A stretch of 64,000 nucleotides of DNA from Microbacterium album (GCF_014643695.1 NZ_BMJY01000010.1:1-64000), one strand, 5' to 3'. Numbered from the stretch's first letter, positions 16,627-26,615 are shown. The notes: a model not told the origin generated them from the sequence alone. A program made the numbers and translations.

Positions 16627-17298
16627 ATGGCCGACATCATCGTCATCGGCGGGCACGGCCGCGTCGCCCTCCGCGCCGCTCCCCTGCTGCGCGAGGCCGG
16701 TCACTCCGTGACCTCCGTCATCCGTGACGCCGCGCAGGCCGCCGACGTCGAGACGTCCGGGGCCACGCCGCTGGTGCTGGACGTCGAGCGCGCGTCGGTC
16801 GAGGATCTCGCGGACGCCTTCCGCGGCCGCGACGCGATCGTGTGGTCGGCCGGCGCCGGCGGCGGGAATCCCGCGCGGACGTGGGCGGTCGACCGTGACG
16901 CCGCCATCCGGGCGATCGACGCGGCCGTTGCGGCGGGGGTCGCGCGGTTCGTGATGGTGTCGTATCTCGGCGCCGGCCCGGACCACGGCGTGCCCGAGGA
17001 CGACTCCTTCTTCGCCTACGCCGAGGCCAAGGCGGCCGCCGACGCCCACCTGCGCGCCTCGGACCTGGACTGGACGATCCTGGGGCCCGGCTCGCTGACA
17101 CTCGACGAGCCCACGGGCCGGATCCGTCTGGTCGCCCCCGGTACGGACGTCTCGCGCGGCGACCACGACCGCCACGTATCGCGCGGCAACGTCGCGCGGA
17201 CGATCGTCGCGGCGCTGGAAATCCCCCACACGATCCACCGCACGCTGGAGTACGTCGACGGGGACACCGACATCCGCGACGCCTTCCGGGGCGCCTGA
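16627..17298 (+). CDS. NAD(P)-binding oxidoreductase, atypical short-chain type
   Basis: 223 residues with the Rossmann glycine motif at the very N-terminus (IIVIGGHGRVALRAAPLL). The later segments DAIVWSAGAGGGNPARTWAVDRDAAIRAIDAA and RFVMVSYLGAGPDHGVPEDDSFFAYAEAKAAADAHLR show the atypical-SDR (NmrA/YwnB-like) fold. Proteins of this type reduce quinones or act as redox sensors; a substrate cannot be assigned. GAGAGG lies before ATG 16627. It follows the methyltransferase by 31 bp, perhaps in one transcript. Confidence 0.85.
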   Translation: MADIIVIGGHGRVALRAAPLLREAGHSVTSVIRDAAQAADVETSGATPLVLDVERASVEDLADAFRGRDAIVWSAGAGGGNPARTWAVDRDAAIRAIDAAVAAGVARFVMVSYLGAGPDHGVPEDDSFFAYAEAKAAADAHLRASDLDWTILGPGSLTLDEPTGRIRLVAPGTDVSRGDHDRHVSRGNVARTIVAALEIPHTIHRTLEYVDGDTDIRDAFRGA

Positions 17299-17321
17299 CC
17301 CGGTCCTCCCGGGCGGAGGGT

Positions 17322-17897
17322 TCATTCCCCCGCCGCGGCCAGGTCTTCCGGGGTGTCGATGTCGCGCAGCTCGCGACCCGGCGCGGCGACGCGCACGGGG
17401 TCGAGGTCGGCGAACAGCGCCCGCAGGGGGCGGTCTGCCGTCTCCCCCAGACGGGCCAACCGCTGCCGCAGGACGGCCTCGTCCCACGCGGCGCACAGCG
17501 GCTGCAGGCGGCCGGACTCGTCCTCGGCGAACGCGGCGCCGCGGCCGGCGCTGTCTATGAGACCGCGCAGCAGCCCCGCGGTGACGAAGGGCATGTCGCC
17601 GCCCAGCACGACGATGACGCCCTCGGCGTGCGGCCGCAGCGCTCCCATGCCCGCCGCGAGGGCGGCCAGCGGGCCCGCGTAGGGCGGATCCTCGCGGACG
17701 ACCGGCACGCCGTCCGGTACGGCCTCGGGGAGTCCGACGACGAGCGGATCCGCGCCGACGCCTCGCAGCGCCTCGATCACGCGCGCGACGATCGGCCGGC
17801 CGCCGACCTCCAGAGCCGGCTTGTGCCGCCCGCCGAGGCGCGAGGAGCGCCCCCCGGCCAGCACGATCCCTCGGACGGGGCGCGGAGCGGCCGACAT
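17322..17897 (-). CDS. MobA-like NTP transferase
   Basis: 191 residues from ATG 17897. The nucleotidyltransferase signature is GIVLAGGRSSRLGGRHKPALEVGG, and the Mg-binding Asp is in VVLGGDMPFVTAGLLRGL. Overall this resembles MobA, which transfers GMP to molybdenum cofactor. The C-terminal RQRLARLGETADRPLRALFADLDPVRV...RDIDTPEDLAAAGE fits too. No other molybdenum cofactor gene is in the window, so another small nucleotidyltransferase role remains possible. It follows dapF by 11 bp. Confidence 0.85.
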   Translation of the reverse strand: MSAAPRPVRGIVLAGGRSSRLGGRHKPALEVGGRPIVARVIEALRGVGADPLVVGLPEAVPDGVPVVREDPPYAGPLAALAAGMGALRPHAEGVIVVLGGDMPFVTAGLLRGLIDSAGRGAAFAEDESGRLQPLCAAWDEAVLRQRLARLGETADRPLRALFADLDPVRVAAPGRELRDIDTPEDLAAAGE

Positions 17898-17908
17898 TCT
17901 CTCCCACC

Positions 17909-18787
17909 TCAGGCGAGGGCGACCGTGCCCGTGTACACGAGCACCGCCGGGCCGGAGAGGGCGACGTGCTCGCCGTCCTCGGCCGGGAACATCCGCACGC
18001 CCAGCGTGCCGCCCGGCACATCCACGCGCCAGTGGTCGGGTGCCTGCGCACCCGCCCAGTGCCGCACGGCGAGCGCCGTGGCGGCCACGCCGGTGCCGCA
18101 GCTGAGCGTCTCGCCGACGCCGCGCTCGAACACCCGCATGCGCACGCGCCCGACGCCGTCCTTCACGAGCGGCTCGCGGGGGACGACGAACTCGACGTTC
18201 GCGCCGTTCGCGGGCTCGGGGTCGATCGCCGGCCTGCCGCCCAGGTCGAGCTCGTCGAGCTCGGCGTCGGAGGCGATCGCCACCACGACGTGCGGATTGC
18301 CCACGTCGATGCCCAGCCCGGGGCGCGACACACTGAGCCCCCGTGCGCGGACCAGCGGCTCGCCGGGCTCGATGCGCCAGCGTCCCAGGTCCACCTGATA
18401 GCCGCTCTCGCTGCGCATCACGTCGCGCACGCCCGCCCGCGTCCCGACCGGGAGCGTCGATCCGGCCGGAATCGCCGCCAGGCCCGCCTCGAGAAGGTAG
18501 TGCACGAACACGCGCACGCCGTTGCCACACATCTCCGCCTTCGAGCCGTCGGCGTTCCGGTAGTCCATGAACCACTCGGCCTCGGGCTCCTCCTCGAGCG
18601 CGGCCGCGCCCTCGGCGATCCGTGCCGAGCGCACGACCCGCAGGAGACCGTCGGCGCCCACGCCGAAGCGGCGGTCGCACAGCGCCGCGACCTGGGCATC
18701 GGAAAGGTCGAGTTCGCCCTCGGGGTCGGCGACGATCACGAAGTCGTTGCCCGTCCCGTGGCCCTTGGTGAAGGCGATCTCGGTCAT
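17909..18787 (-). CDS. dapF: Diaminopimelate epimerase
   Basis: 292 residues; interconverts LL- and meso-diaminopimelate for lysine and peptidoglycan. The first catalytic Cys is in [16 protein letters not shown] and the second in [18 protein letters not shown]. The N-terminus, [24 protein letters not shown], is the actinobacterial form. ATG 18787 is 6 nt after TAGACT, so translation is probably leaderless. It is separated from dapA and dapB (31-39 kb), and heads a two-gene unit with the MobA-like gene. Confidence 0.97.
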   Translation of the reverse strand: MTEIAFTKGHGTGNDFVIVADPEGELDLSDAQVAALCDRRFGVGADGLLRVVRSARIAEGAAALEEEPEAEWFMDYRNADGSKAEMCGNGVRVFVHYLLEAGLAAIPAGSTLPVGTRAGVRDVMRSESGYQVDLGRWRIEPGEPLVRARGLSVSRPGLGIDVGNPHVVVAIASDAELDELDLGGRPAIDPEPANGANVEFVVPREPLVKDGVGRVRMRVFERGVGETLSCGTGVAATALAVRHWAGAQAPDHWRVDVPGGTLGVRMFPAEDGEHVALSGPAVLVYTGTVALA

Positions 18788-18793
18788 CGCCCC

Positions 18794-18799
18794 AGTCTA
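18794..18799 (-). promoter_or_regulatory. -10 box of dapF (leaderless)
   Basis: TAGACT on the minus strand, 6 nt before ATG 18787; divergent from the MFS promoter at 18848. Confidence 0.6.
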
Positions 18800-18847
18800 T
18801 TGCGCGCACCGACGCCGCGCCCCGGCGCGGGTGGCGCGCGCAGTCGC

Positions 18848-18853
18848 TAACGT
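18848..18853 (+). promoter_or_regulatory. -10 box of the MFS gene (leaderless)
   Basis: TAACGT, 8 nt before GTG 18862. The in-frame TTG at 18853 overlaps this box and is therefore unlikely to be the start. Confidence 0.5.
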
Positions 18854-18861
18854 TGCCTGCG

Positions 18862-20094
18862 GTGATGCACGCAGAAGCGCCCTGGGCGGGGCACGACCGG
18901 GGTGAGCTCGGCTATCGACGCCTCCTGCTGGCGCTGTTCGCCGCCGGTTTCGCCACGTTCGGCCAGGTGTTCACGGTGCAGGCCGTCCTCCCGGACCTCT
19001 CGGAGGCGTTCGGGCTGTCCCCCGCCGACGCGTCCCTCAGCCTCTCGGTGGCGACCCTCGGCATGGCGCTGTCGGTGCTCCCGTGGGCTTCGATCGCCGA
19101 CCGGATCGGCCGGGTCAACGCGATCAAGTGGTCGCTCGCGATCTCGGCCGTGCTCGGGATCGTGGGCCCGCTGATGCCCACCTTCGAGGCCTTCCTCGTC
19201 GCCCGCGGTGCCATGGGCGTCGCCCTCGGCGCGGTGCCGGCGGTGGCCATGGCGTATCTCGCGGAGGAGGTCAGCGCCCGGCACGTCGCCGGCGCCGCAG
19301 CGGTCTACGTCGCCGGCAACACCGTCGGGGGCGTGATCGGACGCGTGGGGGCCGCGACGGGGGCGGACATCGGCGGTTGGCACGTGGGCCTGCTCGTGGT
19401 GGCGGCGATCACGGCCGCCCTGTCGGCGCTGTTCTTCGTGCTCGTCCCCGCGCCGCGCGGGTACTCACCGCGCCGCACGAGCGCCGCCGAGACGCTGCGC
19501 GCGATCCGCTTCCACCTGCGCGACCCACTGACCCTGTCGCTGTATCTCATCGGCTTCCTGAACATGGGCGGCTTCGCCGGGCTGTACAACTACGTCGCCT
19601 ACCGCGTCACCGCGCCGCCGTTCTCGCTCCCGACCTCCCTCGCCGGCCTGCTCTTCGTGATCTATCTGCTGGGGACGGCATCCGCACGGGTCTCGGCGCT
19701 GCTGTCGGTTCGCCGCGGCGTCGTGCCCACCATGCTGCTCGGCTTCGCACTCGAGGTCGCCGGCGCGCTGCTGACGCTACTGCCCTCGCTGCCCGCGACG
19801 GTCGCGGGGCTCGCCCTGTTCACGATCGGATGCTTCCTGGTGCACCCGCTCGCGAGCGGCCAGTCGGGAGCGCGAGCGCAGTTCGGGCGGGCCCAGTCCT
19901 CCGCCCTGTTCCAGCTGTCGTGGCTCGTCGGGACCGGAGTGCTGGGCTGGGTCATCGGGACGGTCCTGCACGAGGCCGGCTGGGCGGGCGCGGTGGCGGT
20001 CTTCGTCGCGATCTCGATCGCCGCGGCGTCCGTCGCCTGGGTCGGGCTGGGCGTGCTCGCCCGGCGTCGTCCCACCCCACCCCCAGGGCGTTGA
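18862..20094 (+). CDS. Major facilitator superfamily transporter (YnfM/AraJ-like)
   Basis: 410 residues with about 12 membrane helices (e.g. LLLALFAAGFATFGQVFTVQAVLPDL, AGLALFTIGCFLVHPLA). The loop 2-3 motif ASIADRIGRVNAIKWSL is the MFS motif A. GRGAMGVALGAVPAVAMAYLAEE-type sequence in helix 4-5 resembles the YnfM/AraJ efflux subgroup. Substrate unknown. The start is GTG 18862 or ATG 18865, just after the -10 box. The stop lies inside the outer arm of a large inverted repeat. Confidence 0.88.
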   Translation: MMHAEAPWAGHDRGELGYRRLLLALFAAGFATFGQVFTVQAVLPDLSEAFGLSPADASLSLSVATLGMALSVLPWASIADRIGRVNAIKWSLAISAVLGIVGPLMPTFEAFLVARGAMGVALGAVPAVAMAYLAEEVSARHVAGAAAVYVAGNTVGGVIGRVGAATGADIGGWHVGLLVVAAITAALSALFFVLVPAPRGYSPRRTSAAETLRAIRFHLRDPLTLSLYLIGFLNMGGFAGLYNYVAYRVTAPPFSLPTSLAGLLFVIYLLGTASARVSALLSVRRGVVPTMLLGFALEVAGALLTLLPSLPATVAGLALFTIGCFLVHPLASGQSGARAQFGRAQSSALFQLSWLVGTGVLGWVIGTVLHEAGWAGAVAVFVAISIAAASVAWVGLGVLARRRPTPPPGR

Positions 20095-20158
20095 CTAGCG
20101 TTCGTCCCGTTTACTAGGGCGGGGAGCGCTAGTAAACCGCACCGCCGCTAGTCAACGC
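20088..20158. repeat. Nested inverted repeat built from four GTTKACTAGSG units
   Basis: Outer arms GCGTTGACTAGCG (20088-20100) and CGCTAGTCAACGC (20146-20158) and inner arms GTTTACTAG (20109-20117) and CTAGTAAAC (20129-20137), separated by symmetrical 8-nt gaps. Equivalent 11-mers start at 20090, 20109, 20127 and 20146, so each pair is 19 bp apart. It lies between the convergent MFS and miaA genes and may be a bidirectional terminator or a protein-binding array. Confidence 0.85.
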
Positions 20159-20160
20159 TT

Positions 20161-20210
20161 CGGGTGGGATGTGCGGCGTCGGTCGCCGAGCGGGTGGGAT
20201 GTGCCGCGTC
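20161..20210 (+). repeat. Short direct repeat after the cruciform
   Basis: CGGGTGGGATGTGCGGCGTC (20161-20180) and CGGGTGGGATGTGCCGCGTC (20191-20210) differ at one position and are 30 bp apart. The second copy covers the end of miaA. Confidence 0.7.
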
Positions 20211-21153
20211 AGTCCAGGAGCGCGGCCACGGACGAGGCGGAGGGCGAGCCTGCCTCGAGCCAGTGCACGCCCGGGTATCGCCGGAACCAGGACACCTGTC
20301 GGCGCGCGTAACGCCGCGTGAGGGCCTGGGTCTCCGCGATCGCCTTCTCCTGCGTCAGCGCGCCGGCGAGCTGCGCCAGCGCCTGCGCGTAGCCGATGGC
20401 GCGGCGCGCCGTGCTCCCGCGCTCGAGGCCGCGCTCCCGCAGCCGCGCGGTCTCCTCGAGCATCCCCTCGGCCCACATGCGCTCGACACGGCGATCGAGG
20501 CGCTCCACGAGCGCCTCCCGCTCCATGCGCAGGCCGACGATCGTCGCCTCGCGCCATGGGACGGGCTTCTCGGGAAGCGCGGCGCCGTGCGTGCTCTCCC
20601 CCTGGGCGATGACCTCGAGCGCGCGCACGATCCGGCGCCCGTTCCGGGGGTCCACGCGCGCGGCCGTCTCGGGGTCCTGGGCACGCAGCCGGTCGTAGAG
20701 CACTCCCGCACCGCTCCGCGCGAGCTCCGCCTCGAGTTCGGCGCGCAGCGCCTGATCGCGCGGCGGGAAGCGGAAGTCGAACAGCACGCTCGACACGTAC
20801 AGCCCCGAACCGCCGACGAGGATCGCGTGACGTCCACGGCCGTGGATGACCTCGATCGCCGCGCGCGCATCGCGCTGATACCGCGCGACGGCGGCCTCCT
20901 CCGTCACATCGAGCACGTCCAGCAGGTGATGCGGGATGCCGCGGCGCGCGTCGACCGGCAGCTTCGCGGTACCGATGTCCATGCCGCGGTACAGCTGCAT
21001 CGCATCGGCGTTGACGATCTCCGCCTCTCTGCCGTGCTCCGCCAGCGCCTCGGCCAGGTCGAGCGACAGGTCGCTCTTCCCCGTGCCCGTGGCGCCGACG
21101 ATGGCGAACAGGCGCGACACGGCGCCCGCGTCGGGGGACGAAGCGGGCGTCAC
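20209..21153 (-). CDS. miaA: tRNA dimethylallyltransferase
   Basis: 314 residues; adds a dimethylallyl group to N6 of A37 in tRNAs reading UNN codons. The P-loop [21 protein letters not shown], the [18 protein letters not shown] motif and the substrate region [16 protein letters not shown] are present, and [14 protein letters not shown] is the conserved central block. The C-terminal [23 protein letters not shown] is typical. Its ATG overlaps the miaB stop (ATGA), so the two successive modifiers of A37 are translationally coupled. Confidence 0.97.
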   Translation of the reverse strand: MTPASSPDAGAVSRLFAIVGATGTGKSDLSLDLAEALAEHGREAEIVNADAMQLYRGMDIGTAKLPVDARRGIPHHLLDVLDVTEEAAVARYQRDARAAIEVIHGRGRHAILVGGSGLYVSSVLFDFRFPPRDQALRAELEAELARSGAGVLYDRLRAQDPETAARVDPRNGRRIVRALEVIAQGESTHGAALPEKPVPWREATIVGLRMEREALVERLDRRVERMWAEGMLEETARLRERGLERGSTARRAIGYAQALAQLAGALTQEKAIAETQALTRRYARRQVSWFRRYPGVHWLEAGSPSASSVAALLD

Positions 21154-22700
21154 ACGCCCGTACGAAGCGTCGGCAGGCCGAGCTTCACGGGGCCGGCCGG
21201 GGTGCCGGCGGAGCCGTCTGAGGGCACGCCGCAGGACTCGGCCTGCGAGCGGTCCCAGGCGTCGCCCGCGCGCGTGCGGCGGATGCGCAGCGGGGCTCCG
21301 TCGAGCGAGTCGGCGAGCAGGTGGGACGGCGCCGCGTGCGTCACGCGCACCGTGACCACGTCGCCCGGGCGCGGCACGGGCGATCCCTCCGGCACCTCGA
21401 AGTGGACGAGCCGGTTGTCCTCGGCACGTCCCGTGAGACGACGGGTCGCGGCGTCCTTCTTGCCCTCCCCCGTCGAGACCAGCAGATGCACCTCGCGACC
21501 GAGCTGCTTCTCGTTCTCCTCGAGCGTGATGCGCTGCTGAAGGGCGATCAGGCGGTCGTAGCGCTCCTGCACGACCTCCTTCGGCACCTGGTTCGGCATC
21601 GTGGCGGCGGGCGTGCCCTCGCGGATCGAGTACTGGAACGTGAACGCGCTCGCGAACCGGGCCTGCTCCACCACCCGCAGGGTGTCCTCGAAGTCCTCGT
21701 CGGTCTCGCCGGGGAAGCCGACGATGATGTCGGTCGAGATCGCGGCGTGCGGGATGCGCTCGCGGACGCGGTCGAGGATCCCCAGGAACTTGGCACTGCG
21801 GTACGAACGGCGCATCGCCCGCAGGATCGTGTCGCTGCCCGACTGCAGTGGCATGTGCAGCTGCGGCATGACGGCCGGCGTCTCTGCCATCGCGTCGATG
21901 ACGTCGTCCGTGAACGCCGCGGGGTGCGGGCTCGTGAAGCGGATCCGCTCCAGGCCGTCGATCTCGCCGGCCGCGCGCAGAAGCTTGCCGAACGCCTGCC
22001 GGTCACCGAACTCCACGCCGTACGAGTTGACGTTCTGCCCGAGCAGCGTGACCTCGATCGCGCCGTCGTCGACGAGCAGGCGGATCTCGTTCAGGATGTC
22101 GCCGGGGCGCCGGTCCTTCTCCTTGCCGCGGAGACTGGGCACGATGCAGAACGTGCACGTGTTGTTGCAGCCGACGGAGATCGAGACCCAGCCGCTGTAG
22201 ACCGAGTCGCGCTTGGTGGGCAGCGTCGAGGGGAAGGTCTCGAGCGACTCGAGGATCTCCAGCTCCGCCTCGCCGTTGTGGCGCGCGCGCTCCAACAGGC
22301 TCGGCAGTGACCCCATGTTGTGAGTGCCGAAGACGACGTCGACCCAGGGAGCCTTCTGCTGGACGGCCTCCTTGTCCATCTGCGCGAGGCACCCGCCGAC
22401 GGCGATCTGCATACCGGCGCGCTTGTCCTTGCGCGACTTGAGGTGCCCGAGCGTGCCGTACAGCTTACCGGCGGCGTTCTCACGCACGGCGCACGTGTTG
22501 ATGATGACGACGTCCGGTTCCATATCGCCGGTCGCGCGGACGTAGCCCGCGCTCTCGAGGGATCCGGAGAGCCGCTCGGAGTCGTGCACGTTCATCTGGC
22601 AGCCGAAGGTGCGCACCTCGTACGAGCGCGGGCGACCGTCTGCCGTGAGAGCGGCGGGCGAGGGCTCGATGAGCGTGGGGGCGCTGGATGGCGTAGTCAT
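21150..22700 (-). CDS. miaB: tRNA-2-methylthio-N6-dimethylallyladenosine synthase
   Basis: 516 residues, radical-SAM methylthiotransferase acting on the product of MiaA. The N-terminal UPF0004 domain begins [19 protein letters not shown] and has its further Cys residues in [10 protein letters not shown] and VGGCLAQM. The radical-SAM cluster is [23 protein letters not shown] domain ([14 protein letters not shown]...) follows, then a ~60-residue actinobacterial extension rich in Ala/Gly. ATG 22700. It precedes and overlaps miaA. Confidence 0.97.
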   Translation of the reverse strand: MTTPSSAPTLIEPSPAALTADGRPRSYEVRTFGCQMNVHDSERLSGSLESAGYVRATGDMEPDVVIINTCAVRENAAGKLYGTLGHLKSRKDKRAGMQIAVGGCLAQMDKEAVQQKAPWVDVVFGTHNMGSLPSLLERARHNGEAELEILESLETFPSTLPTKRDSVYSGWVSISVGCNNTCTFCIVPSLRGKEKDRRPGDILNEIRLLVDDGAIEVTLLGQNVNSYGVEFGDRQAFGKLLRAAGEIDGLERIRFTSPHPAAFTDDVIDAMAETPAVMPQLHMPLQSGSDTILRAMRRSYRSAKFLGILDRVRERIPHAAISTDIIVGFPGETDEDFEDTLRVVEQARFASAFTFQYSIREGTPAATMPNQVPKEVVQERYDRLIALQQRITLEENEKQLGREVHLLVSTGEGKKDAATRRLTGRAEDNRLVHFEVPEGSPVPRPGDVVTVRVTHAAPSHLLADSLDGAPLRIRRTRAGDAWDRSQAESCGVPSDGSAGTPAGPVKLGLPTLRTGV

Positions 22701-22780
22701 GGCGTGCTCATTCTACGTTCGCCGTCCTGACCGAGGCTCGGCAGAGCGTCACATCGCGCGCGCGGCGCGCCCGGGAGCCG

Positions 22781-23553
22781 TCAGTCGAAGCGGACGGAGC
22801 CGCGGGGGCGACGTGCCTCCGACAGCGCGGTCCGCGCGGCGGACATGGCCAGCCCGCCGCCGAATCCGCGGCGGGCCAGCTGCCCGGCGAGGCGCCGCAG
22901 GGCCGTGTCGTCGTCGAAGCGCAGGAGCTGCGGCGCCTTGGTCCGCGCGTAGTCGAGCGCCCGTTCGAGGTCGTCGTCCGGCAGCTCCGCGAGCGCGTCG
23001 TCGATCACGGCGCGGTCCACGCCTCGCGCGGCGAGCATCTGTGCGATCGCGCGCCGGCCCTGCTTCTTGCGCTCGACGCCTGCGCGCACCAACTGCGCCG
23101 CCAGCGCGACGTCGTCCAGGGCGCCGAGCCGCGTGAGGCGGTCGACGATCTCGTCCACCGCCTCGGCGTCCAGGTCTGCCTGGCGCAGCGCGGCGCGCGC
23201 CTCGGACACCGACAGCGAACGACGGCGCAGGCTCTTGATCAGGCGCTCCTCCGCCTCGGCGCGCGCCTCGTCCGGTGCCGGCGCGCCCGCGTGCTCGTCG
23301 TCCTCCTCCGGCAGCTCGACGAAGCGCACCCCGCCCGAGCGCTTCACCTGCAGGGGCGCGACCGGCCGGGGCCTGCGATCCTCGGCCCGCGAGCCCAGGT
23401 CGCGCCACGTGGTGTGCCAGTTCTGCGCCGCCGCGGACGTGCCGTCGGAATCCTCGGCACCGCGGGTCGCCCCCGGCTCGTCACCCGCCGGATCGCGATC
23501 GACGGGCTCGCCCCCGAAGAGGGGGATGACGGGGGCGATCCGCTCCTCCTCGC

Positions 23554-23557
<4 letters not shown>
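22781..23557 (-). CDS. recX: RecA regulator RecX
   Basis: 258 residues. The first ~115 are disordered and charged, beyond the usual RecX length of ~150-170. The RecX three-helix repeats follow: [77 protein letters not shown] and the ~50-residue repeat after that. RecX limits RecA filament growth. Its ATG overlaps the recA stop (ATGA), fixing it in the recA operon and thus under SOS control. Confidence 0.93.
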
Positions 23558-24615
<1,058 letters not shown>

Positions 24616-24796
24616 GGCCTGCTCCTTCTGCTCCGTGTGTCCGCCGCCTGTAGGCTGCCGCGACCCGACCGGTGGCCGGATCTGCGACAAGGCGCGTGGC
24701 TCATGTGCCGTCTGCAACGCTACGGAGGGCCACCGACATTGCGGCCGGCAGCGCCCCCACGGGGAGCAGATGGGCGGCATGCACCACCTGTGGACG

Positions 24797-24826
24797 AGAC
24801 TACGCCGCCTTCGAACGGATCTTCGA
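24797..24826 (-). promoter_or_regulatory. recA promoter with LexA (SOS) box
   Basis: TCGAACGGATCTTCGA (24811-24826) matches the TCGAAC-N4-GTTCGA consensus at 11 of 12 defined positions. On the minus strand a TAGTCT -10 (24802-24797) follows 8 nt downstream, so bound LexA would cover the -35 region of recA. Confidence 0.7.
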
Positions 24827-24855
24827 TGACACGCCGCGGCGCGTCGCGCGGTCGA

Positions 24856-25074
24856 TCAGCGGCGAGGTTCGAGGCGCCCCGCGCCGTGGCGACGCGACAT
24901 CGGCACGTCCATCTCGTCGCACAGCGCCAGCCAGATCTCGCGCGGCGGGACGCCAGACTCGAGCGCCTCGGACGGCGTCCGCTCCAGCCCGGGCAGCACC
25001 AGGTCGCTCAGCAGCGATGACGCGCGCGCACCGAACTCGTCCTCGACCGCGCGCAGGAACTCGCTGCGCCTCAT
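24856..25074 (-). CDS. DUF3046 family protein
   Basis: 72 residues, MRRSEFLRAVEDEFGARASSLLSDLVLPGLERTPSEALESGVPPREIWLALCDEMDVPMSRRHG onward, the DUF3046 signature. This small family is found in actinobacteria just upstream of recA, as here, and its function is unknown. It starts 7 nt after the stop of the ClgR-like gene, indicating co-transcription. A conserved tryptophan/Leu core and an Arg-rich C-terminus are the only visible features; there is no membrane segment. Confidence 0.88.
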   Translation of the reverse strand: MRRSEFLRAVEDEFGARASSLLSDLVLPGLERTPSEALESGVPPREIWLALCDEMDVPMSRRHGAGRLEPRR

Positions 25075-25081
25075 CCGATGC

Positions 25082-25390
25082 TCAGCGCAACGATAGCTCG
25101 GGCCCGACCTCGGCCATGAGGTCGTCGGGCACCACGTCGGGGAACGGCTGCACGCCCTCGAGCACCGCAATGCGGTCGCCCACCTCGCGCATGATCGAGG
25201 AGATCGGAACGTCGAGGGCCTCAGCCACGGAGGCGAGGATCTCGCTCGACGCCTCCTTCTGCCCGCGTTCCACCTCGCTGAGGTATCCGAGCGCGACGCT
25301 CGCCTTGCTGGCGACCTGACGGAGGGTCTGGCCCTTCTGCTGACGCATGTCTCGCAGGACATCGCCGATCTCTTGACGAACCAGGATCAT
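25082..25390 (-). CDS. XRE-family regulator, ClgR-like
   Basis: 102 residues from ATG 25390, with a GGAGGGGG ribosome site. The helix-turn-helix is IGDVLRDMRQQKGQTLRQVASKASVALGYLSEVERGQKEASSEILASVAEALDVPISSIM, and PDDLMAEVGPEL ends the protein. Sequence and place (cinA-[this]-DUF3046-recA) match ClgR, the activator of clp protease and stress genes in actinobacteria. A C-terminal degron allows Clp-dependent turnover of ClgR; the tail here (ELSLR) is not obviously of that type. Confidence 0.85.
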   Translation of the reverse strand: MILVRQEIGDVLRDMRQQKGQTLRQVASKASVALGYLSEVERGQKEASSEILASVAEALDVPISSIMREVGDRIAVLEGVQPFPDVVPDDLMAEVGPELSLR

Positions 25391-25430
25391 CGCGGCCCCC
25401 TCCTCACTACCTACCCCAACCGGGTGCACA

Positions 25431-25436
25431 ACAGTA
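25431..25436 (-). promoter_or_regulatory. Possible -10 box of the ClgR-like gene
   Basis: TACTGT on the minus strand, ~40 nt before ATG 25390, in a locally less GC-rich stretch. No good -35 was found. Confidence 0.35.
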
Positions 25437-25497
25437 CAACACCGATGAAGCCAATCTAATCCCGTAGACGCGGGGATGCCCAGGAATCCCTCAAGAT

Positions 25498-26028
25498 TCA
25501 CACGCCGGTAACGGGGTGTGCCCCCGGAACGCTCAGCGCATCGGCGACGGCCTGCAGCGCATGCGTCGCAGCGCCGCGCCGGATGGCGTCCCGGTCGCCC
25601 GGGAGGACGAAGGACGATGTCGTCGCGGTCTCCGGGGTGAGCACCGCGACGTGGACGGTGCCCACGGGCTGCCCGTCGGGCGAGTCCGGGCCCGCGATCC
25701 CGGTGGTCGACACGCCCACGTCCGCCGGGCATCCGTCCACGGTCATCGCGGCGCGCACGCCCGCGGCCATCTGTCGCGCGACCTCGGGATGCACAGCGCC
25801 CTGGGCCGCGAGGAGGCCCGCGTCCACACCGAGCAGCGTCCGCTTGACGGCCGAGTCGTACGCGACGACGCCCCCGCGCAGGCTCGCGGACGCCCCGGGG
25901 ACGGTGACGAGGGACGATACGACGAGACCGCCCGTGAGCGACTCCGCGACCGCGATCGTCCATCCCCGCCGTCGGAGCAGCTCGAGGACACGTGCGGGCC
26001 CGATGTCGCTCATCGGACGGTCGCTCAC
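25498..26028 (-). CDS. CinA-family protein (nicotinamide-nucleotide amidohydrolase type)
   Basis: 176 residues, corresponding only to the C-terminal PncC domain of CinA. The key block is IAVAESLTGGLVVSSLVTVPGASASLRGGVVAYDSAVKRTLLGVD, with STTGIAGPDSPDGQPVGTVHVAV later. It likely deamidates NMN to NaMN in NAD salvage. The start may be GTG 26028 or the ATG five codons later; both lie in a run of three near-identical RTGAGCGA start motifs. It follows pgsA after 10 bp and precedes the ClgR-like gene. Confidence 0.92.
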   Translation of the reverse strand: MSDRPMSDIGPARVLELLRRRGWTIAVAESLTGGLVVSSLVTVPGASASLRGGVVAYDSAVKRTLLGVDAGLLAAQGAVHPEVARQMAAGVRAAMTVDGCPADVGVSTTGIAGPDSPDGQPVGTVHVAVLTPETATTSSFVLPGDRDAIRRGAATHALQAVADALSVPGAHPVTGV

Positions 26029-26038
26029 CGGACCTCGC

Positions 26039-26614
26039 TCATCGGGCGGAACGCGCTCCGCGCACCTGGGCGGCGACGTAGTCGATGCCGCTCGCGACCG
26101 TGAGCAGGAGCACCGCCCACATCAGCACGGACGTGACCGTCGCCCAGGCGTCCACACCGATCACGGTGTGGAGCGGCAGCAGCGCCCACGAGAGGGCCAC
26201 CCCCTGCACGACCGTCTTGGCCTTGCCCATCCACGCCGCGGCGACCACGTGCTGCTTCGCGACGATCAGGCGGTGAACGGTGATGCCCCACTCGCGGACG
26301 AGGATGATCGCGACCATCCACCACCACAGCTCACCGAGGATCGCCAGTCCGACGAACGCGGCACCCGTGAGCAGCTTGTCGGCGATCGGGTCCCACAGCT
26401 TGCCGAAGTCGCTCACGATGTCGTAGCGCCGGGCGAGGTAGCCGTCCACCCAGTCCGTGGAGATCGCGAGGATGAACAGCGCCGCCGCAGCCCACCGCAT
26501 CCCGAGGCGCGGATCGCCGAGCGAGCCGGCCGCGAGCAGCAGGACGAAGAACACGATCGCCAGCGGGATGCGGGCGATCGTGATCGCGTTCGGGAGCTGC
26601 CGTGGGATGCCCAT
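26039..26614 (-). CDS. pgsA: CDP-diacylglycerol-glycerol-3-phosphate 3-phosphatidyltransferase
   Basis: 191 residues from ATG 26614, one base after the ftsK stop. The CDP-alcohol phosphotransferase motif D-G-x2-A-R-x8-G-x3-D-x3-D reads STDWVDGYLARRYDIVSDFGKLWDPIADKLLTG. Four to five membrane helices (PLAIVFFVLLLAAGSLG, WWWMVAIILVREWGI and others) fit the family. It makes phosphatidylglycerol phosphate, the precursor of PG and cardiolipin. The ftsK-pgsA-cinA order is usual in actinobacteria. Confidence 0.96.
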   Translation of the reverse strand: MGIPRQLPNAITIARIPLAIVFFVLLLAAGSLGDPRLGMRWAAAALFILAISTDWVDGYLARRYDIVSDFGKLWDPIADKLLTGAAFVGLAILGELWWWMVAIILVREWGITVHRLIVAKQHVVAAAWMGKAKTVVQGVALSWALLPLHTVIGVDAWATVTSVLMWAVLLLTVASGIDYVAAQVRGARSAR

Positions 26615-26615
26615 G

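Noticed and set aside
18853..18861. TTG 18853 as the start of the MFS gene
   Set aside because: It overlaps the last base of the TAACGT -10 box, so it would not be transcribed. GTG 18862 or ATG 18865 fits better.
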